64,000 nucleotides of DNA from Granulicella sp. S156. Its GTDB lineage: Bacteria > Acidobacteriota > Terriglobia > Terriglobales > Acidobacteriaceae. Of the stretch, positions 16,139 through 25,312 are shown piece by piece. The translations under genes were made by a program, and so were the position numbers. The stretch spans positions 522,999 to 586,998 of the forward strand of contig NZ_LMUH01000013.1 of the NCBI RefSeq assembly GCF_009766105.1. The letters are read 5' to 3'. Every line of letters begins with the position of its first letter. Positions within the stretch are counted from its first letter, which is position 1. The notes under the pieces are model-generated. The model did not search any database. It saw only the letters and a list, made by a program, of their open reading frames with translations, and was not told the origin of the DNA.

Positions 16139-17506
16139 CTACGGTACAGCCGAAGGCGTTACCGGCAGAGGGGTGCTGTTTCTGGGGGTTGGGAAGTAGC
16201 CATCCTTTGAGATGACCGTCAGGTCAGGCTTCATGACACGAACTTCGATCTTGCGGAACTTCTCGTCGAGGATCGGCTCGTGGCTGTAATAGCCAACCGT
16301 GTACTGATACCGTACCTGTTCGGTAATCTTGCCAAAGCTCTTCTCGATCCCGCCCTGGCGGAACTCGGGATCGGTCTGTCCACCCGTCAACGCGGTAATA
16401 CGTGGCAGAACATCGTCACGCATAGTCAGTGGCAGGTGAATGCGGTCGATGAAACCTAATCCGCGAATGGCCGAGTCACCCACCAGCGTCGCAAAGACCT
16501 CGATATTGTTGGTCTGGCAGAATTTGATGACTTCTTTTTCTTTTGCAGTGCTGCCGTATTCCTTGCCGTCGGAGATCACATACACAACCCGCAGCCGGTC
16601 TTTGCCCGCGTGTGTCGTCTCAATTGCCGCAGCGAGGATCGCATCGAGCAGCGTATGGAACTCTCTGGGAGGGGTCACAAACAGGCCCTGCTGTCCGCGT
16701 ACCGGAGTGGTATTGGGATCAACCTGCTGATTGTTTTTCACCGTAGTCTGGTCGAGACCGCTGCCAAAGGACATATTGGGCTCGCGTCCAACCGCCTTGG
16801 ATCTCTCCAGAACGACACCCAGGCGAGCACTCTGGGCCGCTGTAAAGGTCGTCTGTTCCTTCACGCCGTTGTTGTACGTAAAGACCGAGACCTCGTCGTA
16901 CGGTGCGAATGCATCTTGCAGGGCGTGCAGCGAGTTGTTGATCTTGGTCATGGTGTCGAAGGTCACGCTCTGGTCGATGACCAGCGCAACCGACATCGGA
17001 GAGGGATCGCGCCCGAACACCATCATCTGTTGACGCAGGCCATTCTCGTAGATGCGTACATCGCGCCACGTCAGCGCGGGAACCAACTGATTCTTACTGT
17101 CTTTGACGGTGAAGGGAACCGTGACGAAGTTTACGTGCACACGCAGCACCGGAATGGCATCCGCACCACGCGGCGGTGGAGCGCCCTCGTTGTCATTGTC
17201 GGGGGCCTGCGCGCTGGCCGCGGATGACGAAGGCAGGGTACTGCCGGGCGCCGTCTGGCCGTCGCTGGCAGGAGCCTCTGCCGGGGCGGATGATGCCTGC
17301 GGTGCTGGAGCACTGGGCAGTGCGGCACCCACGGGGGTGATGCTATTGAGCTGCGGCAATGCCTGAGGGCGTGGCGCGTCCGGAACGTTCTGTTGCGGAG
17401 TGCTGGGAGTGCTCTGACCCTGCATTCCAGAGCCGAAGCCCGCTCCAAAGCCCACCAGCGCCACCGTTAGCGCCCCTACCCAAACTGTCTGCTTGCCGAA
17501 CACCAT
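16139..17506 (-). CDS. VWA-domain protein, acidobacterial TIGR03436-like, secreted
   Basis: 455 residues. An N-terminal signal/anchor (VWVGALTVALVGFGAGFGSG) is followed by a long Pro/Ala/Ser linker (about residues 35-130). Next comes VHVNFVTVPFTVKDSKNQLVPALTWRDVRIYENG, the N-terminal beta domain of this family, and then a von Willebrand A domain. The MIDAS motif reads DQSVT rather than DxSxS, so metal binding may be kept but is altered. MVFGKQTVW is chosen as start, with GAGG upstream. It is divergent from a second VWA gene. Function in Acidobacteria is unknown; adhesion or complex assembly is inferred from the domain. Confidence 0.85.
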   Translation of the reverse strand: MVFGKQTVWVGALTVALVGFGAGFGSGMQGQSTPSTPQQNVPDAPRPQALPQLNSITPVGAALPSAPAPQASSAPAEAPASDGQTAPGSTLPSSSAASAQAPDNDNEGAPPPRGADAIPVLRVHVNFVTVPFTVKDSKNQLVPALTWRDVRIYENGLRQQMMVFGRDPSPMSVALVIDQSVTFDTMTKINNSLHALQDAFAPYDEVSVFTYNNGVKEQTTFTAAQSARLGVVLERSKAVGREPNMSFGSGLDQTTVKNNQQVDPNTTPVRGQQGLFVTPPREFHTLLDAILAAAIETTHAGKDRLRVVYVISDGKEYGSTAKEKEVIKFCQTNNIEVFATLVGDSAIRGLGFIDRIHLPLTMRDDVLPRITALTGGQTDPEFRQGGIEKSFGKITEQVRYQYTVGYYSHEPILDEKFRKIEVRVMKPDLTVISKDGYFPTPRNSTPLPVTPSAVP

Positions 17507-17615
17507 TAAGGTCAACCTCTTCTTGAACACGGTTGCCCGGGACCGACAGGTCACAGGCACACCCTTTGAGACTACCAGTGTGTGCGCTCCTCTGCTACAT
17601 TCCGGCTATACCTCT

Positions 17616-17731
17616 TAATAGACTTATAGACGCACGGAAGGTACACAGTGTTGTGCTGCTGGCCTGGACGGCCCGGAACCCGGCTTCCGTTTGTGGCCCC
17701 AAGAGGCCACTTCGTCGTCTAATAGACCTAT
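17616..17731. promoter_or_regulatory. Divergent VWA promoter region with paired TAATAGACYTAT boxes
   Basis: TAATAGACTTAT (17616-17627) and TAATAGACCTAT (17720-17731) lie 104 bp apart in the same orientation, the second overlapping the start codon of the plus-strand VWA gene. Two near-identical 12-mers in a 223-bp divergent gap suggest a regulator site or a small duplication. No firm promoter was assigned. Confidence 0.35.
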
Positions 17732-18791
17732 GCGACCTGTATTTCTGCGTCTTATTCCGGCTCTGACGTTCGCTCTTCTGGCCTGTGCGCCAGGTCTTCG
17801 TGCACAGGAGGCGCCCTCGCCCGACGGCCCCCCTCCGGCGAGCACGGCACCCGGCCAGCAGGAACGGGATCCCGACACCCAGACTCTCAAGGTCAACGTC
17901 AACCTGGTCGACGTCTATTTTTCCGTGCGCGATAAGTCGGGCTTCATCACCGGACTGCACCAGCAGGACTGCGGCCTGTGGGAAGACGGTCAGCAGCAGA
18001 CGATCAAGAACTTCACGCAGGAGAAGAATCTTCCGCTGACCATCGGTATTCTGCTGGACACCAGTGGGAGCCAGAAAAACGTGCTGCCGCTCGAGCAGGA
18101 CTCCGGCGCCCGCTTTCTGAGTGAGGTGCTGAAGCCGAAGGACGAGGCATTTTTGATCTCCTTTGATGTCAACGTCGATCTTCTGGCCGACTACACCAAT
18201 AGCGCTCGCGAGCTGAAGCGCGCTATCGATAAGGCCACCATCAACGCGGCCTCCTCCAGCGCCGGTGTTCCTGGTATTGGCGGCGGCCCGTTCCCGACGA
18301 GCAACCCTCGCGGCACGTTGCTCTACGACGCCGTTTACCTGGCGGCCCATGACAAGCTCCGCATCGAAGCCGGCCGCAAGATCCTCGTGCTGCTTACCGA
18401 TGGCGGCGAGAACGGCTCGCAGGAGACCCTGAAGACGGCTACGGAAGCCGCCCAGAAGGCCAATGCCATCGTCTATGTGATCCTCATCGCCGACCGCGGC
18501 TTCTATGGGGGTGGCATCACGCTGGGATCGACCGGCGCCCGGGAGATGGAGCAGTTGGCCCAGGACACCGGTGGCCGTGTCATCAATGTCGGCAACAATG
18601 GCAAGAAGCTCGAAGAAGCCTTCGACCAGATCCAGGACGAGTTACGCACCCAGTATCTGGTCAGCTATACGCCCAAGAATAAAGTCGCCGACGGCAAGTT
18701 CCGCAAGACCAACATCGACTGCGGCAAAGGGACGAATGTGCAGGCACGCAAGGGGTACTACGCGATTGTCGGCGGTGGCGACGATGAATAG
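17730..18791 (+). CDS. VWA-domain protein, acidobacterial TIGR03436-like, secreted
   Basis: 353 residues. The signal peptide is LIPALTFALLACAPGLRAQ. A Pro-rich stretch follows, then VNVNLVDVYFSVRDKSGFITGLHQQDCGLWEDGQQQTIKNF. The VWA domain has an intact MIDAS (GILLDTSGSQKN), a SFDVNVDLLADYT strand, and GRKILVLLTDGGENGSQETL. It ends TQYLVSYTPKNKVADGKFRKTNIDCGKGTNVQARKGYYA, the usual family C-terminus. It is divergent from the VWA gene at 16139 and abuts hisA tail to tail with no gap. Confidence 0.88.
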   Translation: MRPVFLRLIPALTFALLACAPGLRAQEAPSPDGPPPASTAPGQQERDPDTQTLKVNVNLVDVYFSVRDKSGFITGLHQQDCGLWEDGQQQTIKNFTQEKNLPLTIGILLDTSGSQKNVLPLEQDSGARFLSEVLKPKDEAFLISFDVNVDLLADYTNSARELKRAIDKATINAASSSAGVPGIGGGPFPTSNPRGTLLYDAVYLAAHDKLRIEAGRKILVLLTDGGENGSQETLKTATEAAQKANAIVYVILIADRGFYGGGITLGSTGAREMEQLAQDTGGRVINVGNNGKKLEEAFDQIQDELRTQYLVSYTPKNKVADGKFRKTNIDCGKGTNVQARKGYYAIVGGGDDE

Positions 18792-19466
18792 CTAAGCCTC
18801 CATAGCCCCTGAATACACAGCCATTCCAGCCACGGCGTCCACGCCCATCGCATCGAGCGCGTCCACTTCGGAGCGTTCTTTGATGCCTCCGGCGACGATG
18901 AGCTGCCGGGCAGTCGTAGACCGTAACACTGCGGCAACGTCTATCGGAAAGCCCTGCATTGTGCCTTCGGTATCGACGTGCGTGTAGAGGAAGGCTGAGG
19001 TGTAATCCTCGAGCCACGTTACAGCCTCTTCGGGCGTCAGATCGACCGAATCCTTCCAGCCCTTTATCGCGACTTTGCCGTTCTTAGTGTCGACGGAGAA
19101 GCACAGCGCGTCTTCGCCAAGCGCTTTCTTCAGGCTTGCGGCGAATGCTTTGTCTACGCCCTCGCTGTTGAAGAGCGACGATCCATAGATCACGCGCTTA
19201 GCCCCGGCGTCGAGCAGCCGCTGGCCGTCCTCGGGCGTCTTGAGGCCGCCACCTACCTGGCAAGGCAGCCGCTTGCAGATCATCTCGATAAGCTCGCGGT
19301 TGTCGCCCTGCCGCATCGCCGCGTCCAGGTCGATGAGCTGCACGGTCGGGTACTTGGAGAAGCGTTCGATCCAGTAGTCGAAGTCGTCAAAGGCGAGTTT
19401 GAGTTTCTCGCCCTGCACGAGCTGCACAATGCGCCCGCCCATCAGGTCAATCGAAGGAATCAGCAC
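18792..19466 (-). CDS. hisA: HisA-family isomerase (ProFAR isomerase), somewhat divergent
   Basis: 224 residues, a TIM barrel that converts ProFAR to PRFAR in histidine synthesis. It starts MLIPSIDLMGGRIVQLVQG with the catalytic Asp in SIDL, then VQLIDLDAAMRQGDN, LPCQVGGGLKTPEDGQRLLDAGAKRVIYGSSLF, and IVAGGIKERSEVDAL. The mid-barrel segment reads YTHVDTEGTMQGF, not the usual T-D-I-x-x-D-G-T, so this is a diverged HisA closer in that loop to eukaryotic HIS6. It is shorter than the common 240-250. Last gene of the his operon, 81 bp after hisF. Confidence 0.88.
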   Translation of the reverse strand: MLIPSIDLMGGRIVQLVQGEKLKLAFDDFDYWIERFSKYPTVQLIDLDAAMRQGDNRELIEMICKRLPCQVGGGLKTPEDGQRLLDAGAKRVIYGSSLFNSEGVDKAFAASLKKALGEDALCFSVDTKNGKVAIKGWKDSVDLTPEEAVTWLEDYTSAFLYTHVDTEGTMQGFPIDVAAVLRSTTARQLIVAGGIKERSEVDALDAMGVDAVAGMAVYSGAMEA

Positions 19467-19490
19467 GTCGTTGTTCTTGCCTTTCTTTTT

Positions 19491-19530
19491 GTCATTCCCC
19501 TGAGCGTAGTCGAACGGGGAATCTGTTTCT
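19491..19530. repeat. GTCATTCCCC...GGGGAATCTG intergenic element (hisF-hisA spacer)
   Basis: A longer-armed version of the dispersed element: GTCATTCCCC, then a short GAGCGTAGTCGAAC centre, then GGGGAATCTGTTTCTG. It is preceded by the same T-rich stretch (CTTTCTTTTT) seen at the other copies. Confidence 0.7.
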
Positions 19531-19547
19531 GTTTTTGGCCATTGATC

Positions 19548-20318
19548 TCAGCACGGCAGCCGCATCGGCACACCCGCCGCCGCAACCTCAGCCTTCAACG
19601 CCCGCGAATCCGTAATCCCAAAGTGGAAGATGCTCGCCGCCAATGCCGCATCCGCCTTGCCGGCTTTGAACACCTCGGCAAAGTGTGCGGCCGAACCAGC
19701 ACCACCGCTGGCGATCACCGGAATCTGCACGGCCTCCGACACGCGCCGCGTCAGCTCGCAGTCGAAGCCGTTGCGCATGCCATCGGTGTCCATCGACGTC
19801 AGCAGAATCTCACCTGCTCCGCGCTGCTCGGCCTCGCGTGCCCAGTCGACGACGCGCAGGCCAGTCGCCTTGCGTCCACCGCTGACATACACCTCGGCAT
19901 CTTCTACGCCGTGCTCGCCGCGTCGGGCATCGATTGCGACGATGACCGCCTGCGCGCCGAAGCTGGAACCGATCTCGCCGATCAACTCTGGCCGCGCGAT
20001 GGCTGACGAGTTGATGCTGACCTTGTCGGCACCTGCATCGAAGACAGCCGCTGCATCTTCCGCGGAACGAATGCCTCCGCCTACGGTGAACGGCACGAAG
20101 AGCGATGCTGCCGTGCGTTTCACGGTATCGAGCAGCGTGCCGCGTCCCTCGTGGGTGGCCGTGATGTCGAGCAGCACAATCTCATCGGCTCCCGCAGCCG
20201 CGTGGCGATGCGCCAGCTCCGCCGGATCGCCCGCATCGACGATATCGACGAACTGAATGCCCTTTACGACGCGTCCGCCTCTTACATCCAAACACGCGAT
20301 AATACGTTTCGTTAGCAC
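19548..20318 (-). CDS. hisF: Imidazole glycerol phosphate synthase cyclase subunit
   Basis: 256 residues. It is the cyclase partner of HisH and makes imidazole glycerol phosphate and AICAR from PRFAR. It starts [32 protein letters not shown] with the catalytic Asp11; [20 protein letters not shown], and the second catalytic Asp in VIVAIDARR are present, as are [16 protein letters not shown] and [11 protein letters not shown]. Length and motifs are canonical. Confidence 0.98.
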   Translation of the reverse strand: MLTKRIIACLDVRGGRVVKGIQFVDIVDAGDPAELAHRHAAAGADEIVLLDITATHEGRGTLLDTVKRTAASLFVPFTVGGGIRSAEDAAAVFDAGADKVSINSSAIARPELIGEIGSSFGAQAVIVAIDARRGEHGVEDAEVYVSGGRKATGLRVVDWAREAEQRGAGEILLTSMDTDGMRNGFDCELTRRVSEAVQIPVIASGGAGSAAHFAEVFKAGKADAALAASIFHFGITDSRALKAEVAAAGVPMRLPC

Positions 20319-20341
20319 AGTTCAGCCTTTGCTTTTCTTTC

Positions 20342-20368
20342 TGTCATTTCAGCAGGGAATCTGCTTTT
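20342..20368. repeat. GTCATTTC...GGGAATCTGC intergenic element upstream of hisF
   Basis: TGTCATTTCAGCAGGGAATCTGC with T-rich flank, between hisF and the 144-aa gene. It is one of several copies in this operon; the 5' half is degenerate. Confidence 0.65.
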
Positions 20369-20383
20369 GGTTAGCGGCACAAA

Positions 20384-20818
20384 TTACGAACTCACGCTCA
20401 TATCCATAACCGGGCACTTTGCCGCCGCAGCCTCGTTGCCGCCGACGCGGCCAAAGCCAAAATCATCGGTCCCAAGAAAGCTCATCTTGTGGTGACGAGC
20501 CATGCCGCTGAGGTCGTTATGCACCATGTGCATCGCCATCTGGATGGCATGCGCCGAATCCGCGCCGCCAGCGGGAGTGATGTGCTCACGGCCCAGCGCG
20601 CTGATGCGGTAGGGGCATGCCCAGCCCTTGCCTTCGATGTGAAAGGGTTTGCCGAAGCCAACGGTCAGGGTTGCGGTGTGGCCTTCGTGTTCGATATCGA
20701 GAAAGCGTTCGGCGATGGTCTCAAACGGCACGAGATCCATGCCGGTCCAGTTTGCCGCCAAGTCTGGCTTCACCATTTCCACCGTGCCCTGCGAGATGTG
20801 TGTCGTGTCGCTAATCAT
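20384..20818 (-). CDS. Unknown 144-aa protein in the his operon, possibly DUF6968-like
   Basis: AGGAGG lies 6 bases before the ATG, so this is a well-supported gene. The fold seems small: FLDIEHEGHTATLTVGFGKPFHIEGKGWACPYRIS (beta-rich), then GADSAHAIQMAMHMVHNDLSGMARHH (helix). The pattern of a C-x-Y-R-I strand followed by a D-S-x-x-A-I-Q-M-A helix is reminiscent of DUF6968; this is from memory and not certain. It lies between hisH and hisF, whose products form one heterodimer, so it may affect that enzyme or be a passenger. Confidence 0.72.
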   Translation of the reverse strand: MISDTTHISQGTVEMVKPDLAANWTGMDLVPFETIAERFLDIEHEGHTATLTVGFGKPFHIEGKGWACPYRISALGREHITPAGGADSAHAIQMAMHMVHNDLSGMARHHKMSFLGTDDFGFGRVGGNEAAAAKCPVMDMSVSS

Positions 20819-20852
20819 GATGAGCCTCCTGCTACTGCGTTGCGGATCGATG

Positions 20853-21464
20853 CTAAAGCGCGAGAAAGTTCTTCAGTACGCGCAGGCCGGTTTCGGCCGA
20901 CTTCTCAGGGTGAAACTGTACGCCCATTACGTTGTCACGTTCCACGGCTGCCGTGAATGCACCGCCGTAGAGTGTTGCTGCAGCGGTATCTGGCGAAACC
21001 GGAGCGCGCCATGAGTGTGTGTAGTACACAAAGCTTCCCGGTGTAACGCCCGCAAGCAGTCGCGAGTCTTCGCGCACATTTTCCAGCGAGTTCCAGCCCA
21101 CATGTGGCGACTTCAGCTCGGCTCCCTCGAAGACAGCAGGGAAGCGTTCACACTGGCCGCTGAAGTGGCCTAGGCCTGCGGTCTCTGGCGCTTCGGTCGA
21201 GCCGACATACAGCCATTGCAATCCCACGCAGATGCCAAGAAACGGCGTGCCCTTTGCGACAGCCTCTCGCGTAGCCTGCGTCAGGCCGAGATCGGCGAGC
21301 AGTTGCGTCGACTGAAAGTGCCCGACGCCGGGCAGCACGATCTTGTCTGCTCGAAGTACATCTTCGGGCTTTTGCGTGACGACGATATCGTCAGCGCCAA
21401 GATGCCGCAACGCCTTTACGACGCTCGTCAGATTGCCCGCTTTGTAGTCGATGACAGCGATCAT
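20853..21464 (-). CDS. hisH: Imidazole glycerol phosphate synthase glutaminase subunit
   Basis: 203 residues, class-I glutamine amidotransferase supplying ammonia to HisF. It starts MIAVIDYKAGNLTSVVKALRHLG. The oxyanion PGVGHF and nucleophile PFLGICVGLQWLY (Cys; the common form is GICLGMQ) are present. The His/Glu pair is in GVQFHPEKSAETGLRVL. Catalytic residues look complete. Confidence 0.97.
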   Translation of the reverse strand: MIAVIDYKAGNLTSVVKALRHLGADDIVVTQKPEDVLRADKIVLPGVGHFQSTQLLADLGLTQATREAVAKGTPFLGICVGLQWLYVGSTEAPETAGLGHFSGQCERFPAVFEGAELKSPHVGWNSLENVREDSRLLAGVTPGSFVYYTHSWRAPVSPDTAAATLYGGAFTAAVERDNVMGVQFHPEKSAETGLRVLKNFLAL

Positions 21465-21506
21465 AGTGTTTTTCTTACGTTTCTTTCTGCCATTCCGCAG
21501 GTCCGC

Positions 21507-21782
21507 CTATCTCGATTTACTCCGCTTGGCTGCAAGCTTCGGCCAATACTGAAACTCGTCCACGTAGAGCTCAGCTTCGAGGTCGGCTGCACGCTGCTGT
21601 ATCCGTGTCTGGGCATCCGTAATCGCCTTGTTGTAGATTGCGGGGCCGATCTCTTCGACGAAAAAATCCAGCAACAGACCAGCCGGTAATTGTCCGATCG
21701 GCTCAGGCATGTTCACCTCGAAGTACTGTTGGATCGAGGCGATGGCATCTTTTCGCGCCCGTTCCGCAAGCTCGATCTTCAC
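21507..21782 (-). CDS. DUF2164 family protein
   Basis: 91 residues: [67 protein letters not shown]. This is the DUF2164 signature. Function is unknown. Its ATG overlaps the hisB stop by 4 bases (ATGA), so it is translationally coupled to hisB. The family is usually encoded alone, so its place in a his operon may be local. Confidence 0.88.
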   Translation of the reverse strand: MKIELAERARKDAIASIQQYFEVNMPEPIGQLPAGLLLDFFVEEIGPAIYNKAITDAQTRIQQRAADLEAELYVDEFQYWPKLAAKRSKSR

Positions 21783-22411
21783 AGCAGCCCCTTCGTGCTT
21801 GGCAGCAGCTCCCGCATCCGCTCATCGCGCGAGCACGCACCGCGCATGGCTCGCGCGAATGCCTTGAAGATCGCCTCGATCTTGTGATGGTTGCTGCGGC
21901 CATACATCGTCTTCACATGCACGTTGGCCTTCGCGCCGCGGGCGAAGCCGTCGAAGAAGTCCGCGACGAGTTCGCTCTGCAGGTCGCCTACAACGGGTAC
22001 TGTTACCTGGTCGTCGACGACATACGCCACGCGCCCCGAGAGATCGACTGCAGCCACGGCGAGCGTCTCATCCATCGCCATGACGAAGTAACCGGCACGC
22101 AGGATGCCCTTCTTATCGCCCAGTGCCTCGGCAAATGCCTCACCCAGCGCTATGCCGACGTCCTCGACGGTATGGTGCTGATCCACATCGAGGTCACCCA
22201 CGCACTTCAGTTGCAGATCGAATCCGCCATGCCGCGTAAACAGTTCGAGCATGTGGTCGAAGAAGCGAATGCCTGTCGAGACCGTATAGCTGCCCTGTCC
22301 ATCGACATTCAACCGAAGGGAGATCTTCGTCTCCGTCGTATTGCGCTCAACGACGCCGATGCGTTCGTCGTTCCCCGGAACCACACCTAACTCCTGTACG
22401 AGATCACTCAT
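21779..22411 (-). CDS. hisB: Imidazoleglycerol-phosphate dehydratase
   Basis: 210 residues, monofunctional (no phosphatase domain). Two metal-binding halves: [44 protein letters not shown] and [25 protein letters not shown], then a later [36 protein letters not shown] is chosen because it overlaps the hisC stop by 4 bases; a longer frame runs inside hisC and is not coding. Confidence 0.97.
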   Translation of the reverse strand: MSDLVQELGVVPGNDERIGVVERNTTETKISLRLNVDGQGSYTVSTGIRFFDHMLELFTRHGGFDLQLKCVGDLDVDQHHTVEDVGIALGEAFAEALGDKKGILRAGYFVMAMDETLAVAAVDLSGRVAYVVDDQVTVPVVGDLQSELVADFFDGFARGAKANVHVKTMYGRSNHHKIEAIFKAFARAMRGACSRDERMRELLPSTKGLL

Positions 22412-23529
22412 GCTCGTGCCCTGCCTTCCTCGGGTGTCCACCCAATCTCTGCCAACGACTCGCGCAATGCCGCGATGCCGCGCGTTACATGTTCCTCGAC
22501 GCCAATGGTGATGCGCACATAGCCATTGCAACCCGGATCGGTCGAGCGATCGCGCAGCAGTACGCCGCGCTTCCGCATCGCGGCTACAAGCTCTTTGTGC
22601 TTCGTCCCAATATCCATCAGGATAAAGTTCGAAGCACTCGGCCATGTCCGCACGCCGAGCTCCTCAAGAGCGGTAAATACTCGCTCGCGTCCCTGATGCA
22701 CCTGAAGGATGTACCAGTTCAGGTAGTCCTCATCGGCAAGCGCTTCGGGCAGTACGGCAAGTGCAACGCCGTTCACGTTATAGGGCGAGCTCACCTTGCG
22801 CAGAAAACCAATCAGCCGGGCATCACCGACCACCATGCCTATGCGCAGATTTGCCAGCCCATAGGCCTTGGAGAACGTGCGCGCGACAATCAGGTTCGGC
22901 ACGCTGCCAACATCGCCGAGAGTCGTCTCGCCGTGGAAGTGGAAGTATGCCTCATCGACCATCAGCACGGCCTGCGGGGCGGCAGCGGCAATTGCGAGCA
23001 GATGTTCGCGGCTCACGGTCGCGCCGGTCGGATTGTTCGGCGAAGCGACGATGATCAGCTTGGTCTTCGGCGTGATCGCCGCAAGAAATCGCTCGAAGGG
23101 AAATGTCAGAGTGTCGTCGGTCTGTACCTTGCGCAGGCCGGAGGTCATCATGCTGATCGACACGTCATACATAAAGAACGTGGGCGTGCAGATCAGCGCC
23201 TCATCGCCTTCGTCGAGAAACGCGCAGGCCATCAGGTGAATCGCCTCGTCGACGCCGTTGGTCAGAAGGACTTGATCTACATCGAGTCCGAAGTGTGTTG
23301 CGACGATCCTCTCGACCGGCTGGCGCTCCGGGTAGATCGTCAGTCCTTCGCTGGTCAGCTTCTGTAACTTCGCAAATACGCGGGGGCTTGGCGAATTGGT
23401 GTTCTCGTTGAAGTCCAGCCGTAGAGCGTCGCGACCGGCGAGAGGCGGGTGATACTCCGGCATCGCCAGCACAGCTTTGCGCGGTTGTACCGTTGCGGTT
23501 TTCAGGTCGTCCATCGTTAAGGTGCTCAT
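22408..23529 (-). CDS. hisC: Histidinol-phosphate aminotransferase
   Basis: 373 residues, class-I/II aminotransferase. Motifs: [74 protein letters not shown], and the PLP lysine in [16 protein letters not shown] (Lys221). It overlaps hisD by 4 bases upstream and hisB by 4 bases downstream, showing tight translational coupling. Confidence 0.97.
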   Translation of the reverse strand: MSTLTMDDLKTATVQPRKAVLAMPEYHPPLAGRDALRLDFNENTNSPSPRVFAKLQKLTSEGLTIYPERQPVERIVATHFGLDVDQVLLTNGVDEAIHLMACAFLDEGDEALICTPTFFMYDVSISMMTSGLRKVQTDDTLTFPFERFLAAITPKTKLIIVASPNNPTGATVSREHLLAIAAAAPQAVLMVDEAYFHFHGETTLGDVGSVPNLIVARTFSKAYGLANLRIGMVVGDARLIGFLRKVSSPYNVNGVALAVLPEALADEDYLNWYILQVHQGRERVFTALEELGVRTWPSASNFILMDIGTKHKELVAAMRKRGVLLRDRSTDPGCNGYVRITIGVEEHVTRGIAALRESLAEIGWTPEEGRARA

Positions 23530-24785
23530 CTCATCCTCACACGCACGCTTTCGGCGTGTCCTACTAAACCTTCTGCTTCGGCCAGCGCAATCGTATGCGG
23601 ACCAACCTCGCGCAAGGCCTCGCGTGTGTATTGCTGCACGGTAATCACCTTCACGAAGTCGAGCACGCTCAGGCCGCCGCGCACACGGCCATTGCGGCCG
23701 GTGGGCAGCACATGGTTCGGTCCGCTGATATAGTCGCCCATCGACTGTGGTGTGTGGTGCCCGATAAACACCGAGCCGGCATTCTTCACCCAGCGCAGAT
23801 CGGCGCCTGCATCCACGGTTAGGTGCTCGGGCGCAAGGCGGTTGGTCAGCACCTGCGCTTCTTCTACTGTCTTGGTGACGAATGCAAATCCCTGCGCTGC
23901 CAGTGAGGCCTGAGCAATCTCGTTGCCCTGAGCCTGGCGCTTTGTCTCGAGCGCGACCTCTTCGGCTAAATCCTGTTTGCTTGTGATGAGCACGGCCAGC
24001 GCCTCAGGATCGTGTTCGGCCTGCGCCACCAGATCTGCGGCTATACCGCTTGGGTCGCCGCTTTCACTGGTCACTACGATCTCTGTCGGTCCTGCCGGCA
24101 TGTCGATGCCGGTCTCCTGCGAGACCGCAATCTTCGCTGCGGTCACATACAGATTGCCCGGTCCAACAATCTTGTCGACGGCGCCGATCGTCGGGGTTCC
24201 AAAAGCCATCGCCGCGATCGCCTGTGCGCCGCCCACGCGATAGAACTCCGTCACTCCCGCGAGATAAGCCGCCGCCATCGTCTCGCGAGCGGGTTTTGGC
24301 GAGCACACCACGATGCGCTCTACGCCCGCTACCTGCGCTGGAGTTACGGTCATCAACAGCGTCGAGGGCAGGGGATAGCGCCCCCCGGGAACGTAGCAGC
24401 CTACCGAGCCCAGCGGCCGCACGATCTGTCCGACTTCCATGCCGTCCGAAGGACGAAAGCTCCAGGCGCGTGGCAACTGCTTCTCCGCGAAGGTGCGGAT
24501 GTTGGCCTGTGCCAACCGCATCGCCGCTTTCAGCTCTTCGCTTGTGGCCTCCCACGCCGATCGCATCTCCTCGCGGCTCACCAGCAGTGGCTGGTCATCC
24601 GCTAGTCCATCGAAGCGTGCTGCGTATTCCCGCAACGCAACATCGCCGCGCTCGCGTACTGCTGCAAGAATCTCGCGGACCACACCATCGACCTTGGCGG
24701 TATTCGCGGCGCCGCGCTGCTCGAGCTGCTGTAATGCAGCCTCCGCTGCTGGCGCGCTATCGCCGAACGTCTTCAGAATTCTCAT
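23526..24785 (-). CDS. hisD: Histidinol dehydrogenase
   Basis: 419 residues; performs the last two oxidation steps to L-histidine. Blocks: RPLGSVGCYVPGGRYPLPSTLLMTVTPAQVAGV, ITVVSPxP-like VVCSPKPARE, VDKIVGPGNLYVTAAKIAV, DMPAGPTEIVVTSE, AQAEHDPEALAVL (Zn/substrate Gln and His), and ISGPNHVLPTGRNGRVRGGLSVLDF. Length is normal, with TGGCATGAG context before the start and a 17-bp gap to the preceding membrane-protein gene. Confidence 0.97.
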   Translation of the reverse strand: MRILKTFGDSAPAAEAALQQLEQRGAANTAKVDGVVREILAAVRERGDVALREYAARFDGLADDQPLLVSREEMRSAWEATSEELKAAMRLAQANIRTFAEKQLPRAWSFRPSDGMEVGQIVRPLGSVGCYVPGGRYPLPSTLLMTVTPAQVAGVERIVVCSPKPARETMAAAYLAGVTEFYRVGGAQAIAAMAFGTPTIGAVDKIVGPGNLYVTAAKIAVSQETGIDMPAGPTEIVVTSESGDPSGIAADLVAQAEHDPEALAVLITSKQDLAEEVALETKRQAQGNEIAQASLAAQGFAFVTKTVEEAQVLTNRLAPEHLTVDAGADLRWVKNAGSVFIGHHTPQSMGDYISGPNHVLPTGRNGRVRGGLSVLDFVKVITVQQYTREALREVGPHTIALAEAEGLVGHAESVRVRMR

Positions 24786-24802
24786 GCCACCTCACTGCTT
24801 TT

Positions 24803-25198
24803 TTAATAACGCGCTTTGCGCATCTGCCGTCGTTCGCGTCGCGGGCCAGTCAGAACCACGCGCTTTGCAGCCTCTGGTCCAGCCGGATAGATACGATTCG
24901 GGTTCTTCGGGTCGATCACCACGGCGAGCCGCACACCGGCAGTGATCTTCTGCCCCGGCTCTACCCGCGAGTGCAGTGTCACCGAACGATTGCTGCCGCC
25001 GGGCTCCTGAATCCACATGGAAATCTTCATCATCGGTAAGGTCCTGCCGAACCGCTTCATAGGCTCCGCGGAAACCACTGTGGCATACACAGCCACGCCT
25101 TCACGTTCCGCCCTCTGCTGCCGCCAGCGCTGAAAAAAGTACAGCACGGCCGGCGTCGCGGCGGCCAAAAACAGGAGTGTCCAAATTGCAATCTTCAT
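24803..25198 (-). CDS. Small membrane-anchored protein with a VVIDPKNPNRIY domain
   Basis: 131 residues. One N-terminal TM (MKIAIWTLLFLAAATPAVLYFFQRWRQQR) is followed by a small beta domain: GVAVYATVVSAEPMKRFGRTLPMMKISMWIQEPGGSNRSVTLHSRVEPGQKITAGVRLAVVIDPKNPNRIYPAG, then a basic tail. The same arrangement, TM plus VxxxDPKDPNRVYF, occurs in the next gene upstream, so the two look paralogous. DUF3592- or NfeD-like soluble domains show similar sequence style. It lies between hisG and hisD in the operon; function unknown. AAAGG precedes the start. Confidence 0.75.
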   Translation of the reverse strand: MKIAIWTLLFLAAATPAVLYFFQRWRQQRAEREGVAVYATVVSAEPMKRFGRTLPMMKISMWIQEPGGSNRSVTLHSRVEPGQKITAGVRLAVVIDPKNPNRIYPAGPEAAKRVVLTGPRRERRQMRKARY

Positions 25199-25312
25199 CA
25201 AATGCCTTTCTTGTGCAGCGCTAGAGCTGTTCGCGTATTTCTTGTGCAACGGATGGTTCCTGCAAGCTCCGTTTTTCCTGGGGAAAAACGGCATACAGAT
25301 CCGTGACTCACT

